Shown here: positions 44,248 to 58,514 of the stretch, one piece after another
Layout of the letters: the number at the start of each line of letters is the position of its first letter
Numbering within the stretch: position 1 is the stretch's first letter
Origin: Echinarachnius parma
Taxonomy: Eukaryota > Echinodermata > Echinoidea > Clypeasteroida > Echinarachniidae
Length of the DNA: 64,000 bases
Assembly (NCBI GenBank): GCA_037951105.1
Contig: JBAMJV010003362.1
Coordinates: 62,001 to 126,000, forward strand
Direction: 5' to 3'
The notes under the pieces: generated by a model
The model's input: the letters and a program-made list of their open reading frames with translations, nothing else
The model's database searches: none
What the model was told of the DNA's origin: nothing
Program-made: the position numbers and the translations under genes

Positions 44248-45923
44248 TATAGAGAACCAAGTTTCAGAAATTTCAATTACAGAGCATGTACGTTTATAAT
44301 TATTTAGACTCTCGAGGAACAATACTAATCGATCAATGTTTGCATTCATACTGCGAATATTAAAGTGAAGAACAGAAAGTTCGTTTGAAGGGCAATTTCC
44401 CCATGAATCACAAAACTGTTTTTCAGTCACATAAATTGAGTCATCCACTAATAATAAATTGTCTTCATGTGAGTTGCAATTATATTCAAAACATGCTGCA
44501 TTCAAATTAAAGTGATCCAAGTAAAGTGTCTAACTCCACGAAAATTACTTGGAGCTTCCTCGTTTCTCTTCTGTCGTGTTGTTTAGTTTATGGCAAGAGA
44601 AGAATAAAATAGGGTTAGATTTTGTCAAATGTCCCTTTAGTATGAAGATAATTATCATTGGAAATCATCATCTCAAAACCGTTGCCCAACGGTTTTGGTA
44701 AAAAGTACAATTGCTGTAGCTGAACACGCCCGGCCGGCGCCCCACGCGATCACGGACCCAGGCCGGCGGAGTGGCAGAAACCTTCCCGATAGACAGGGCA
44801 GCGCAACGAGTCGATGTACCCGACTGTTGAGCCGAGCAAATTCTGCACCGTCTGTATACACGGGTGCGAATATCGTCAAACGGACGATTATTACTGCAAC
44901 AAATCTACGGCAGGCCATCAGTATTCGGTGATAAAATATGAACTCAATATTCGTTTTTTTCACTAGGTAAACAAGGTTCGTTTTCTTTCAAACTTTCAAT
45001 TGTATTTTACAATGATATTGATATAGAATTGAAGTCTCAAACGTCATTTTGTGCAATATCTGACACTTTACAGGGATCACTTTCAGCCTGGCAGCAATAT
45101 CTTGTGCAGACTGAGTGTTTACCTCTTGAACATGACTAACCCGAGACATAACATAATTTTAGCTGTGATTTATTGAATGAGCTACTGGATTCAAAATAGA
45201 GAACAAAAACATCAATGTACACAACACGTGAGCATGTGAAAAATGTGACATGTCTCATTGTATATGTTCACAGTGTTTTTCTTTTTCAGATACACATTCC
45301 ACTGCTAAACTTATGATGACATGTATAAACATACTGTATATACATAAAAACAAGACATAAATTTCTGTACACGAGTGAATACTTGTAGGCTATTAATATG
45401 TATGTCAGCCATGGCATGTGTCAGCAATGACATAGTTGTTCCGACTTCGATTCAACGGAGTATTAAAACAATGACTTAATTTATATACTTTCTTTACTAT
45501 TGTGGCTAATATATGAAATATTCGTTTGCTTGTAAACTTACCCGACATCGTACTATATATGAAGGTTGTTTTATCAGTGTGATGTGAATAACGGCTCAGC
45601 CAAGTCCAATATGCCTACTACTTCCCTGTTTAAGAAAAATTATGTATACTTCCGCTTTGCGCTTTTTGGGCTTATTATATTATTGGACGGATTCCAATGA
45701 GTTATTTTTTTGTACACAACTCCAAATATTACATTCTTTTCCCCCAGGAATAATAATCTCAACAAACAAAGATTCTAGCATGTCGTTCATATATTATGAT
45801 TCAGGCAATATCTGGTATTCTAGTGATGCAGAAATATACATTGCTACTCCACCTCCTGGTTTACTTTGTCGATTGTTAGTGACTAACTTATAGAATATTA
45901 TACATTGCACAGGGAGGGCTATA

Positions 45924-46466
45924 CAGGGTGGCCCAAAAAAAAAACGGAACGGGGCCTTCCCAAAAATATAATAACACAATGTTTATGTTCATCGGATAGG
46001 GTGTCCTTTCCCAATGAAAAAACGATACCAAGAACAGTAATTTTGGTCAGGTCGTTTTTGTTTAAGGACGCAGTGAGTGAGACCATGTCAGGTGGTCAGG
46101 TGCCGATTTATGTCGATTTCGACGTAGTCAATTCCGGTATAACCGCACTCCTTGCCCGTAATACCATTCAGCGACCAGGTCCATTCTCTCGGCACACGGC
46201 TGAGTGCACACTATCAATAGTGCGCGATGCTCAACGATATGAACGGCGGTTAGTGCGATTCATCAAGCGCTGGCTCAATACAAATTGACAAAAAAGAGAA
46301 CCTGACATGGTGTCACTCACAGCGCCCTAAAAACAAAAACTACACAACCAAATTTACTGTTCTTGGTATCGTTGTTCATTTGAAAAGACACTCTATCCGA
46401 TGGACATAATACATTTGTTACTATATTTTGGGAAGTGCCCCGCTCCGTTTTTTTTTGGCCACCCTG
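45924..46466. mobile_element. MITE G in array unit 3
   Basis: Same site. Carries the FDVVNSGITALL variant and a small GGTCAGGT duplication (near 46090) shared only with unit 4. Confidence 0.9.
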
Positions 46467-48146
46467 TATAGAGAACCAAGTTTCAGAAATTTCAATTACA
46501 GAGCATGTACGTTTATAATTATTTAGACTCTCGAGGAACAATACTAATCTATCAATGTTTGCATTCATATTGCGAATATTAAAGTGAAGAACAGAAAGTT
46601 CGTTTGAAGGGCAATTTCCCCATGAATCACAAAAACTGTTTTTCAGTCACATAAATTGAGTCATCCACTAATAATAAATTGTCTTCATGTGAGTTGCAAT
46701 TATATTCAAAACATGCTGCATTCAAATTAAAGTGATCCAAGTAAAGTGTCTAACTCCACGAAAATACTTGGAGCTTCCTCGTTTCTCTTCTGTCGTGTTG
46801 TTTAGTTTATGGCAAGAGAAGAATAAAATAGGGTTAGATTTTGTCAAATGTCCCTTTAGTATGAAGATAATTATCATTGAAAATCATCATCTCAAAACCG
46901 TTGCCCAACGGTTTTGGTAAAAAGTACAATTGCAGTAGCTGAACACGCCCGGCCGGCGCCCCACGCGATCACGGACCCAGGCCGGCGAGTGGCAGAAACC
47001 TTCCCGATAGACAGGGCAGCGCAACGAGTCGATGTACCCGACTGTTGAGCCGAGCAAATTCTGCACCGTCTGTATACACGGGTGCGAATATCGTCAAACG
47101 GACGATTATTACTGGCAACAAATCTACGGCAGGCCATCAGTATTCGGTGATAAAATATGAACTCAATATTCGTCTTTTTTCACTAGGTAAACAAGGTTCG
47201 TTTTCTTTCAAACTTTCAATTGTATTTTACAATGATATTGATATAGAATTGAAGTCTCAAACGTCATTTTGTGCAATATCTGACACTTTACAGGGATCAC
47301 TTTCAGCCTGGCAGCAATATCTTGTGCAGACTGAGTGTTTACCTCTTGAACATGACTAACCCGAGACATAACATAATTTTAGCTGTGATTTATTGAATGA
47401 GCTACTGGATTCAAAATAGAGAACAAAAACATCAATGTACACAACACGTGAGCATGTGAAAAATGTGACATGTCTCATTGTATATGTTCACAGTGTTTTT
47501 CTTTTTCAGATACACATTCCACTGCTAAACTTATGATGACATGTATAAACATACTGTATATACATAAAAACAAGACATAAATTTCTGTACACGAGTGAAT
47601 ACTTGTAGGCTATAGGGCTAATATGTATGTCAGCCATGGCATGTGTCAGCAATGACATAGTTGTTCCGACTTCGATTCACGGAGTATTAAAACAATGACA
47701 TAATTTATATACTTTCTTTACTATTGTGGCTAATATATGAAATATTCGTTTGCTTGTAAACTTACCCGACATCGTACTATATATGAAGGTTGTTTTATCA
47801 GTGTGATGTGAATAACGGCTCAGCCAAGTCCAATATGCCTACTACTTCCCTGTTTAAGAAAATTATGTATACTTCCGCTTTGCGCTTTTTGGGCTTATTA
47901 TATTATTGGACGGATTCCAATGAGTTATTTTTTTGTACACAACTCCAAATATTACATTCTTTCCCCCAGGAATAATAATCTCAACAAACAAAGATTCTAG
48001 CATGTCGTTCATAATATTATGATTCAGGCAATATCTGGTATTCTAGTGATGCAGAAATATACATTGCTACTCCACCTCCTGGTTTACTTTGTCGATTGTT
48101 AGTGACTAACTTATAGAATATTATACATTGCACAGGGAGGGCTATA

Positions 48147-48685
48147 CAGGGTGGCCCAAAAAAAACGGAACGGGGCACTTCCCAAAATATAATAACACAA
48201 TGTTTATGTTCATCGGATAGGGTGTCCTTTCCAATGAAAAACGATACCAAGAACAGTAATTTTGGTCAGGTCGTTTTTGTTTAAGGACGCAGTGAGTGAG
48301 ACCATGTCAGGTGGTCAGGTGCCGATTTATGTCGATTTCGACGTAGTCAATTCCGGTATAACCGCACTCCTTGCCCGTAATACCATTCAGCGACCATGTC
48401 CATTCTCTCGGCACACGGCTGAGTGCACACTATCAATAGTGCGCGATGCTCAACGATATGAACGGCGGTTAGTGCGATTCATCAAGCGCTGGCTCAATAC
48501 AAATTGACAAAAAAGAGAACCTGACATGGTGTCACTCACAGCGCCCTAAAACAAAAACTACACAACCAAATTTACTGTTCTTGGTATCGTTGTTCATTTG
48601 AAAAGACACTCTATCCGATGGACATAATACATTTGTTACTATATTTTGGGAAGTGCCCCGCTCCGTTTTTTTTTGGGCCACCCTG
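48147..48685. mobile_element. MITE G in array unit 4
   Basis: Same site; shares the GGTCAGGT duplication and the FDVVNSGITALL and TLSIVRDA variants with unit 3. Confidence 0.9.
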
Positions 48686-50359
48686 TATAGAGAACCAAGT
48701 TTCAGAAATTTCAATTACAGAGCATGTACGTTTATAATTATTTAGACTCTCGAGGAACAATACTAATCTATCAATGTTTGCATTCATATTGCGAATATTA
48801 AAGTGAAGAACAGAAAGTTCGTTTGAAGGGCAATTTCCCCATGAATCACAAAACTGTTTTTCAGTCACATAAATTGAGTCATCCACTAATAATAAATTGT
48901 CTTCATGTGAGTTGCAATTATATTCAAAACATGCTGCATTCAAATTAAAGTGATCCAAGTAAAGTGTCTAACTCCACGAAAATTACTTGGAGCTTCCTCG
49001 TTTCTCTTCTGTCGTGTTGTTTAGTTTATGGCAAGAGAAGAATAAAATAGGGTTAGATTTTGTCAAATGTCCCTTTAGTATGAAGATAATTATCATTGAA
49101 AATCATCATCTCAAAACCGTTGCCCAACGGTTTTGGTAAAAAGTACAATTGCAGTAGCTGAACACGCCCGGCCGGCGCCCCACGCGATCACGGACCCAGG
49201 CCGGCGGAGTGGCAGAAACCTTCCCGATAGACAGGGCAGCGCAACGAGTCGATGTACCCGACTGTTGAGCCGAGCAAATTCTGCACCGTCTGTATACACG
49301 GGTGCGAATATCGTCAAACGGACGATTATTACTGCAACAAATCTACGGCAGGCCATCAGTATTCGGTGATAAAATATGAACTCAATATTCGTTTTTTTCA
49401 CTAGGTAAACAAGGTTCGTTTTCTTTCAAACTTTCAATTGTATTTTACAATGATATTGATATAGAATTGAAGTCTCAAACGTCATTTTGTGCAATATCTG
49501 ACACTTTACAGGGATCACTTTCAGCCTGGCAGCAATATCTTGTGCAGACTGAGTGTTTACCTCTTGAACATGACTAACCCGAGACATAACATAATTTTAG
49601 CTGTGATTTATTGAATGAGCTACTGGATTCAAAATAGAGAACAAAAACATCAATGTACACAACACGTGAGCATGTGAAAAATGTGACATGTCTCATTGTA
49701 TATGTTCACAGTGTTTTTCTTTTTCAGATACACATTCCACTGCTAAACTTATGATGACATGTATAAACATATATACATAAAAACAAGACATAAATTTCTG
49801 TACACGAGTGAATACTTGTAGGCTATAGGGCTAATATGTATGTCAGCCATGGCATGTGTCAGCAATGACATAGTTGTTCCGACTTCGATTCACGGAGTAT
49901 TAAAACAATGACATAATTTATATACTTTCTTTACTATTGTGGCTAATATATGAAATATTCGTTTGCTTGTAAACTTACCCGACATCGTACTATATATGAA
50001 GGTTGTTTTATCAGTGTGATGTGAATAACGGCTCAGCCAAGTCCAATATGCCTACTACTTCCCTGTTTAAGAAAATTATGTATACTTCCGCTTTGCGCTT
50101 TTTGGGCTTATTATATTATTGGACGGATTCCAATGAGTTATTTTTTTGTACACAACTCCAAATATTACATTCTTTCCCCCAGGAATAATAATCTCAACAA
50201 ACAAAGATTCTAGCATGTCGTTCATAATATTATGATTCAGGCAATATCTGGTATTCTAGTGATGCAGAAATATACATTGCTACTCCACCTCCTGGTTTAC
50301 TTTGTCGATTGTTAGTGACTAACTTATAGAATATTATACATTGCACAGGGAGGGCTATA

Positions 50360-50890
50360 CAGGGTGGCCCAAAAAAAAACGGAACGGGGCACTTCCCAAA
50401 ATATAATAACACAATGTTTATGTTCATCGGATAGGGTGTCCTTTCCAATGAAAAACGATACCAAGAACAGTAATTTTGGTCAGGTCGTTTTTGTTTAAGG
50501 ACGCAGTGAGTGAGACCATGTCAGGTGCGGATTTTTGTCGATTTCGACGTAGTCAATTCCGGTATAACCGCACTCCTTGCCCGTAATACCATTCAGCGAC
50601 CATGTCCATTCTCTCGGCACACGGCTGAGTGCACACTATCAATAGTGCGCGATGCTCAACGATATGAACGGCGGTTAGTGCGATTCATCAAGCGCTGGCT
50701 CAATACAAATTGACAAAAAAGAGAACCTGACATGGTGTCACTCACAGCGCCCTAAAACAAAAACTACACAACCAAATTTACTGTTCTTGGTATCGTTGTT
50801 CATTTGAAAAGACACTCTATCCGATGGACATAATACATTTGTTACTATATTTTGGGAAGTGCCCCGCTCCGTTTTTTTTGGGCCACCCTG
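50360..50890. mobile_element. MITE G in array unit 5
   Basis: Same site; FDVVNSGITALL and TLSIVRDA variants but without the unit 3/4 duplication. Confidence 0.9.
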
Positions 50891-52575
50891 TATAGAGAAC
50901 CAAGTTTCAGAAATTTCAATTACAGAGCATGTACGTTTATAATTATTTAGACTCTCGAGGAACAATACTAATCTATCAATGTTTGCATTCATACTGCGAA
51001 TATTAAAGTGAAGAACAGAAAGTTCGTTTGAAGGGCAATTTCCCCATGAATCACAAAACTGTTTTTCAGTCACATAAATTGAGTCATCCACTAATAATAA
51101 ATTGTCTTCATGTGAGTTGCAATTATATTCAAAACATGCTGCATTCAAATTAAAGTGATCCAAGTAAAGTGTCTAACTCCACGAAAATTACTTGGAGCTT
51201 CCTCGTTTCTCTTCTGTCGTGTTGTTTAGTTTATGGCAAGAGAAGAATAAAATAGGGTTAGATTTTGTCAAATGTCCCTTTAGTATGAAGATAATTATCA
51301 TTGAAAATCATCATCTCAAAACCGTTGCCCAACGGTTTTGGTAAAAAGTACAATTGCAGTAGCTGAACACGCCCGGCCGGCGCCCCACGCGATCACGGAC
51401 CCAGGCCGGCGGAGTGGCAGAAACCTTCCCGATAGACAGGGCAGCGCAACGAGTCGATGTACCCGACTGTTGAGCCGAGCAAATTCTGCACCGTCTGTAT
51501 ACACGGGTGCGAATATCGTCAAACGGACGATTATTACTGCAACAAATCTACGGCAGGCCATCAGTATTCGGTGATAAAATATGAACTCAATATTCGTTTT
51601 TTTCACTAGGTAAACAAGGTTCGTTTTCTTTCAAACTTTCACAAATCTTTCAATTGTATTTTACAATGATATTGATATAGAATTGAAGTCTCAAACGTCA
51701 TTTTGTGCAATATCTGACACTTTACAGGGATCACTTTCAGCCTGGCAGCAATATCTTGTGCAGACTGAGTGTTTACCTCTTGAACATGACTAACCCGAGA
51801 CATAACATAATTTTAGCTGTGATTTATTGAATGAGCTACTGGATTCAAAATAGAGAACAAAAACATCAATGTACACAACACGTGAGCATGTGAAAAATGT
51901 GACATGTCTCATTGTATATGTTCACAGTGTTTTTCTTTTTCAGATACACATTCCACTGCTAAACTTATGATGACATGTATAAACATATATACATAAAAAC
52001 AAGACATAAATTTCTGTACACGAGTGAATACTTGTAGGCTATAGGGCTAATATGTATGTCAGCCATGGCATGTGTCAGCAATGACATAGTTGTTCCGACT
52101 TCGATTCACGGAGTATTAAAACAATGACATAATTTATATACTTTCTTTACTATTGTGGCTAATATATGAAATATTCGTTTGCTTGTAAACTTACCCGACA
52201 TCGTACTATATATAAAGGTTGTTTTATCAGTGTGATGTGAATAACGGCTCAGCCAAGTCCAATATGCCTACTACTTCCCTGTTTAAGAAAATTATGTATA
52301 CTTCCGCTTTGCGCTTTTTGGGCTTATTATATTATTGGACGGATTCCAATGAGTTATTTTTTTTTACACAACTCCAAATATTACATTCTTTCCCCCAGGA
52401 ATAATAATCTCAACAAACAAAGATTCTAGCATGTCGTTCATAATATTATGATTCAGGCAATATCTGGTATTCTAGTGATGCAGAAATATACATTGCTACT
52501 CCACCTCCTGGTTTACTTTGTCGATTGTTAGTGACTAACTTATAGAATATTATACATTGCACAGGGAGGGCTATA

Positions 52576-53107
52576 CAGGGTGGCCCAAAAAAAAACGGAA
52601 CGGGGCACTTCCCAAAATATAATAACACAATGTTTATGTTCATCGGATAGGGTGTCCTTTCCAATGAAAAACGATACCAAGAACAGTAATTTTGGTCAGG
52701 TCGTTTTTGTTTAAGGACGCAGTGAGTGAGACCATGTCAGGTGCCGATTTATGTCGATTTCGACGTAGTCAATGCCGGTATAACCGCACTCCTTGCCCGT
52801 AATACCATTCAGCGACCATGTCCATTCTCTCGGCACACGGCTGAGTGCACACTAACAATAGTGCGCGATGCTCAACGATATGAACGGCGGTTAGTGCGAT
52901 TCATCAAGCGCTGGCTCAATACAAATTGACAAAAAAGAGAACCTGACATGGTGTCACTCACAGCGCCCTAAAACAAAAACTACACAACCAAATTTACTGT
53001 TCTTGGTATCGTTGTTCATTTGAAAAGACACTCTATCCGATGGACATAATACATTTGTTACTATATTTTGGGAAGTGCCCCGCTCCGTTTTTTTTTGGGC
53101 CACCCTG
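52576..53107. mobile_element. MITE G in array unit 6
   Basis: Same site; an intermediate variant FDVVNAGITALL with TLTIVRDA, mixing states seen in units 1-2 and 3-5. Confidence 0.9.
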
Positions 53108-54785
53108 TATAGAGAACCAAGTTTCAGAAATTTCAATTACAGAGCATGTACGTTTATAATTATTTAGACTCTCGAGGAACAATACTAATCGATCAATGTT
53201 TGCATTCATACTGCGAATATTAAAGTGAAGAACAGAAAGTTCGTTTGAAGGGCAATTTCCCCCTGAATCACAAAACTGTTTTTCAGTCGCATAAATTGAG
53301 TCATCCACTAATAATAAATTGTCTTCATGTGAGTTGCAATTATATTCAAAACATGCTGCATTCAAATTAAAGTGATCCAAGTAAAGTGTCTAACTCCACG
53401 AAAATTACTTGGAGCTTCCTCGTTTCTCTTCTGTCGTGTTGTTTAGTTTATGGCAAGAGAAGAATAAAATAGGGTTAGATTTTGTCAAATGTCCCTTTAG
53501 TATGAAGATAATTATCATTGGAAATCATCATCTCAAAACCGTTGCCCAACGGTTTTGGTAAAAAGTACAATTGCAGTAGCTGAACACGCCCGGCCGGCGC
53601 CCCACGCGATCACGGACCCAGGCCGGCGGAGTGGCAGAAACCTTCCCGATAGACAGGGCAGCGCAACGAGTCGATGTACCCGACTGTTGAGCCGAGCAAA
53701 TTCTGCACCGTCTGTATACACGGGTGCGAATATCGTCAAACGGACGATTATTACTGCAACAAATCTACGGCAGGCCATCAGTATTCGGTGATAAAATATG
53801 AACTCAATATTCGTTTTTTTCACTAGGTAAACAAGGTTCGTTTTCTTTCAAACTTTCAATTGTATTTTACAATGATATTGATATAGAATTGAAGTCTCAA
53901 ACGTCATTTTGTGCAATATCTGACACTTTACAGGGATCACTTTCAGCCTGGCAGCAATATCTTGTTCAGACTGAGTGTTTACCTCTTGAACATGACTAAC
54001 CCGAGACATAACATAATTTAGCTGTGATCTATTGAATGAGCTACTGGATTCAAAATAGAGAACAAAAACATCAATGTACACAACACGTGAGCATGTGAAA
54101 AATGTGACATGTCTCATTGTATATGTTCACAGTGTTTTTCTTTTTCAGATACACATTCGACTGCTAAACTTATGATGACATGTATAAACATACTGTATAT
54201 ACATAAAAACAAGACATAAATTTCTGTACACGAGTGAATACTTGTAGGCTATAGGGCTAATATGTATGTCAGCCATGGCATGTGTCAGCAATGACATAGT
54301 TGTTCCGACTTCGATTCACGGAGTATTAAAACAATGACATAATTTATATACTTTCTTTACTATTGTGGCTAATATATGAAATATTCGTTTGCTTGTAAAC
54401 TTACCCGACATCGTACTATATATGAAGGTTGTTTTATCAGTGTGATGTGAATAACGGCTCAGCCAAGTCCAATATGCCTACTACTTCCCTGTTTAAGAAA
54501 ATTATGTATACTTCCGCTTTGCGCTTTTTGGGCTTATTATATTATTGGACGGATTCCAATGAGTTATTTTTTTGTACACAACTCCAAATATTACATTCTT
54601 TCCCCCAGGAATAATAATCTCAACAAACAAAGATTCTAGCATGTCGTTCATAATATTATGATTCAGGCAATATCTGGTATTCTAGTGATGCAGAAATATA
54701 CATTGCTACTCCACCTCCTGGTTTACTTTGTCGATTGTTAGTGACTAACTTATAGAATATTATACATTGCACAGGGAGGGCTATA

Positions 54786-55316
54786 CAGGGTGGCCCAAAA
54801 AAAAACGGAACGGGGCACTTCCCAAAATATAATAACACAATGTTTATGTTCATCGGATAGGGTGTCCTTTCCAATGAAAAACGATACCAAGAACAGTAAT
54901 TTTGGTCAGGTCGTTTTTGTTTAAGGACGCAGTGAGTGAGACCATGTCAGGTGCCGATTTATGTCGATTTCGACGTAGTCAATTCCGGTATAACCGCACT
55001 CCTTGCCCGTAATACCATTCAGCGACCATGTCCATTCTCTCGGCACACGGCTGAGTGCACACTAACAATAGTGCGCGATGCTCAACGATATGAACGGCGG
55101 TTAGTGCGATTCATCAAGCGCTGGCTCAATACAGATTGACAAAAAAGAGAACCTGACATGGTGTCACTCACAGCGCCCTAAAACAAAAACTACACAACCA
55201 AATTTACTGTTCTTGGTATCGTTGTTCATTTGAAAAGACACTCTATCCGATGGACATAATACATTTGTTACTATATTTTGGGAAGTGCCCCGCTCCGTTT
55301 TTTTTGGGCCACCCTG
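54786..55316. mobile_element. MITE G in array unit 7
   Basis: Same site; FDVVNSGITALL with TLTIVRDA. Last MITE before the array ends at 56485. Confidence 0.9.
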
Positions 55317-56485
55317 TATAGAGAACCAAGTTTCAGAAATTTCAATTACAGAGCATGTACGTTTATAATTATTTAGACTCTCGAGGAACAATACTAATCT
55401 ATCAATGTTTGCATTCATACTGCGAATATTAAAGTGAAGAACAGAAAGTTCGTTTGAAGGGCAATTTCCCCATGAATCACAAAACTGTTTTTCAGTCACA
55501 TAAATTGAGTCATCCACTAATAATAAATTGTCTTCATGTGAGTTGCAATTATATTCAAAACATGCTGCATTCAAATTAAAGTGATCCAAGTAAAGTGTCT
55601 AACTCCACGAAAATTACTTGGAGCTTCCTCGTTTCTCTTCTGTCGTGTTGTTTAGTTTATGGCAAGAGAAGAATAAAATAGGGTTAGATTTTGTCAAATG
55701 TCCCTTTAGTATGAAGATAATTATCATTGAAAATCATCATCTCAAAACCGTTGCCCAACGGTTTTGGTAAAAAGTACAATTGCAGTAGCTGAACACGCCC
55801 GGCCGGCGCCCCACGCGATCACGGACCCAGGCCGGCGGAGTGGCAGAAACCTTCCCGATAGACAGGGCAGCGCAACGAGTCGATGTACCCGACTGTTGAG
55901 CCGAGCAAATTCTGCACCGTCTGTATACACGGGTGCGAATATCGTCAAACGGACGATTATTACTGCAACAAATCTAAGGCAGGCCATCAGTATTCGGTGA
56001 TAAAATATGAACTCAATATTCGTTTTTTCACTAGGTAAACAAGGTTCGTTTTCTTTCAAACTTTCAATTGTATTTTACAATGATATTGATATAGAATTGA
56101 AGTCTCAAACGTCATTTTGTGCAATATCTGACACTTTACAGGGATCACTTTCAGCCTGGCAGCAATATCTTGTGCAGACTGAGTGTTTACCTCTTGAACA
56201 TGACTAACCCGAGACATAACATAATTTTAGCTGTGATTTATTGAATGAGCTACTGGATTCAAAATAGAGAACAAAAACATCAATGTACACAACACGTGAG
56301 CATGTGAAAAATGTGACATGTCTCATTGTATATGTTCACAGTGTTTTTCTTTTTCAGATACACATTCCACTGCTAAACTTATGATGACATGTATAAACAT
56401 ACTGTATATACATAAAAACAAGACATAAATTTCTGTACACGAGTGAATACTTGTAGGCTATAGGGCTAATATGTATGTCAGCCAT

Positions 56486-58450
56486 TAGTCCATGAGCCGA
56501 GGCCTGACAAAATGAAATCCGTAGCACCCCCCGACGGGCACGGAAATTTTGGTATCAGAGGATAGGTTATGAACCCAGCTACCAAGAAATGCTGACCCCC
56601 CCCCCAAAAAAAAATATTTGCTCGTAACCATGGCAACGCCAATCACGTGATACATGTTTAAACTGACTCACTAGCGAGCTTTGTAGTGCTATTTCTGATA
56701 CTCCATAATCCTAAATCATATTTCTCGAAACTTACATGAGAAATACTTCTGATTTTTCATATACTCAGACATTTAAGGACTGTATTTCTGTTAGAACATG
56801 TTTTCAGGTGAGGGTACCGTTTTAAGGTCCCAAGGGTCACCGCTAATTAACCCCTAATTGTATTCTACTGTCACAAATTAGAACTTTAGTGGATTTTTGG
56901 CTTGTTATTTCTCTGTAGTCGGTTTTCTGAGCTATACTAATGCACATTTGTAATGGAGGAACGCACATGGCCTCCAGAGTTCAAATCCACCACGTGACAT
57001 CGGACAGTATACCCGTTGCCATGGAAACGCGGATATATGATAACGATGTCTATGTACAGAAAACTGTATTTTTAATGAAACCGGACTATATTCTCGTCAT
57101 CCAGTCTTGAAAGGCTTTTATTTTGTAGGGAATGAAGATACTTATGATATCAGTTTTAAACTCCTTAAAGATCAAGAGTGACCTATACATATTAAGGTCA
57201 CTTAAGGTTCACCTCAAGGTCAATGACAAAATCCTTACTTCATACATCATGAATATTTGTATGAAATTCATGCAAACTTTCATTACCCCTTATAGTCCAT
57301 GAGCCAAGTCCAGAAAGAGCCTTATTTTAGGATTTGGCTGCACCCCCGGACGGGCATGGAAAATTTGGTATCAGAGGAAAGGTCATGAACCCAGCTTCCG
57401 ATAAATGCTAAACCCCCATTAAAATAGTTGCTCGTAACCATGGCAACGCCAATTATATGACACATCCCCTTTTCACATGAAACACAAGTGATATTTAGAA
57501 AAAATTAGTAACTTACCAATTATTTAATATTTTTAAAAAGTAAATGTATGTTTCCAATGATTTAAACACTAATAATGAAATGACAAAATCATTCCAAACA
57601 GTCTGACTTAATTTGTAAGTAAATATTATTGAAATTGTGTTGCCTAGCAACATAATTTTTCCTAGCAACCAGTTTAACCTTGCATATACGCTTGCCATTT
57701 TCTTTTTCAAGGTGATTTTCTTTTCAGAACGGAATAACAAAATTATCAGAACCATAAATTTCACTTTGATAGACTTCATATTAATTATTGATTATAAAGT
57801 GAAACAATAAAAGGAAAATAAGCATTTCAACAATAATTTATGATATAGGTGTTTGTTAGGATATGCCAAACCAAACCACCATTTTCATGAAAATGCCATT
57901 TTGCTGTACATTCCTGCACAATTAAGAAAAAAAGAAAAAAAAGAAGAACAAATTAAAACAATATAACTTGTAGACGTTTACAAATATGTAAGTTAAGTTT
58001 TAAAAGTATGAATATACAAGACATACAATTAATAACCTTGATAGTGCAAAACAAATAGTACATATATATGATTATCCATTGAGACAATTATGTTACATAG
58101 CAACGACTTTTACCTAGCAACCACATATATGACCTATATTTAGCAGTTTTGTTTGCCTTAGAAATGTTATAAAGGCCTGTATTACTTTGAGAACTCGGTT
58201 AACAGTGGTTACACAAACATTTGAAATACTTCAGATTCTCCATGGATCCCTAGCAACCATACATCTAACATATATTCAGAGGGTTATTTTGCCTTTCCTA
58301 GGCACATTTATTGCTGTATTGACCTACATTAAGGCCCATTAGCAAGCTCCACAGTTCTATATCCAGTACTCAACACTCCTAAATCAAATTTCTCGGAATT
58401 AACATGAGCAATATTCCCGATTTTTAATATAAATAAACACTACATACCCA
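56486..58450. repeat. Repeat pair (TAGTCCATGAGCC type) with RFX X-box palindromes
   Basis: TAGTCCATGAGCC, TTTGGTATCAGAGGA, GAACCCAGCT and TGCTCGTAACCATGGCAACG recur at 56486-56640 and 57293-57450. A second shared block (CTAAATCA.ATTTCTCG) is at about 56710 and 58380, so the second copy seems to carry about 850 bases of extra AT-rich DNA. Perfect or near-perfect X-box palindromes lie at 56624-56637, 57015-57028, 57434-57447 and 57649-57661. No coding capacity. Confidence 0.6.
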
Positions 58451-58514
58451 GGGGGCAAACCACCATTTTTTAAGGATTTCAGACATGGGCTGCTGTAAAA
58501 GGTTGGCCACCATA

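Larger units (their letters stand above)
39619..56485. repeat. Head-to-tail tandem array, 2.21-kb unit, about 7.6 copies, derived from a LINE 5' end
   Basis: Unit starts (GTACACAACTCC) lie at 39619, 41295, 43504, 45712, 47935, 50148, 52364 (one substitution) and 54574; the last unit stops at 56485. Full units are 2208-2223 bp and very similar throughout. In minus orientation each holds a LINE 5' region, the endonuclease start (MDHFNLNAACFEYNCN to SESWF or SETWF) and about 140 further codons cut at a fixed point. The first unit continues into the whole LINE and is 1676 bp because it lacks the 530-bp MITE that all others carry. Short open frames repeated in every unit (for example plus 40277-40513) are conserved simply because the units are recent copies. 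Confidence 0.9.

Noticed and set aside
39619-56485. CRISPR array or gene cluster as explanation of the 2.2-kb periodicity
   Set aside because: The unit is far too long for CRISPR, has no spacer pattern, and is a LINE fragment with an embedded MITE.
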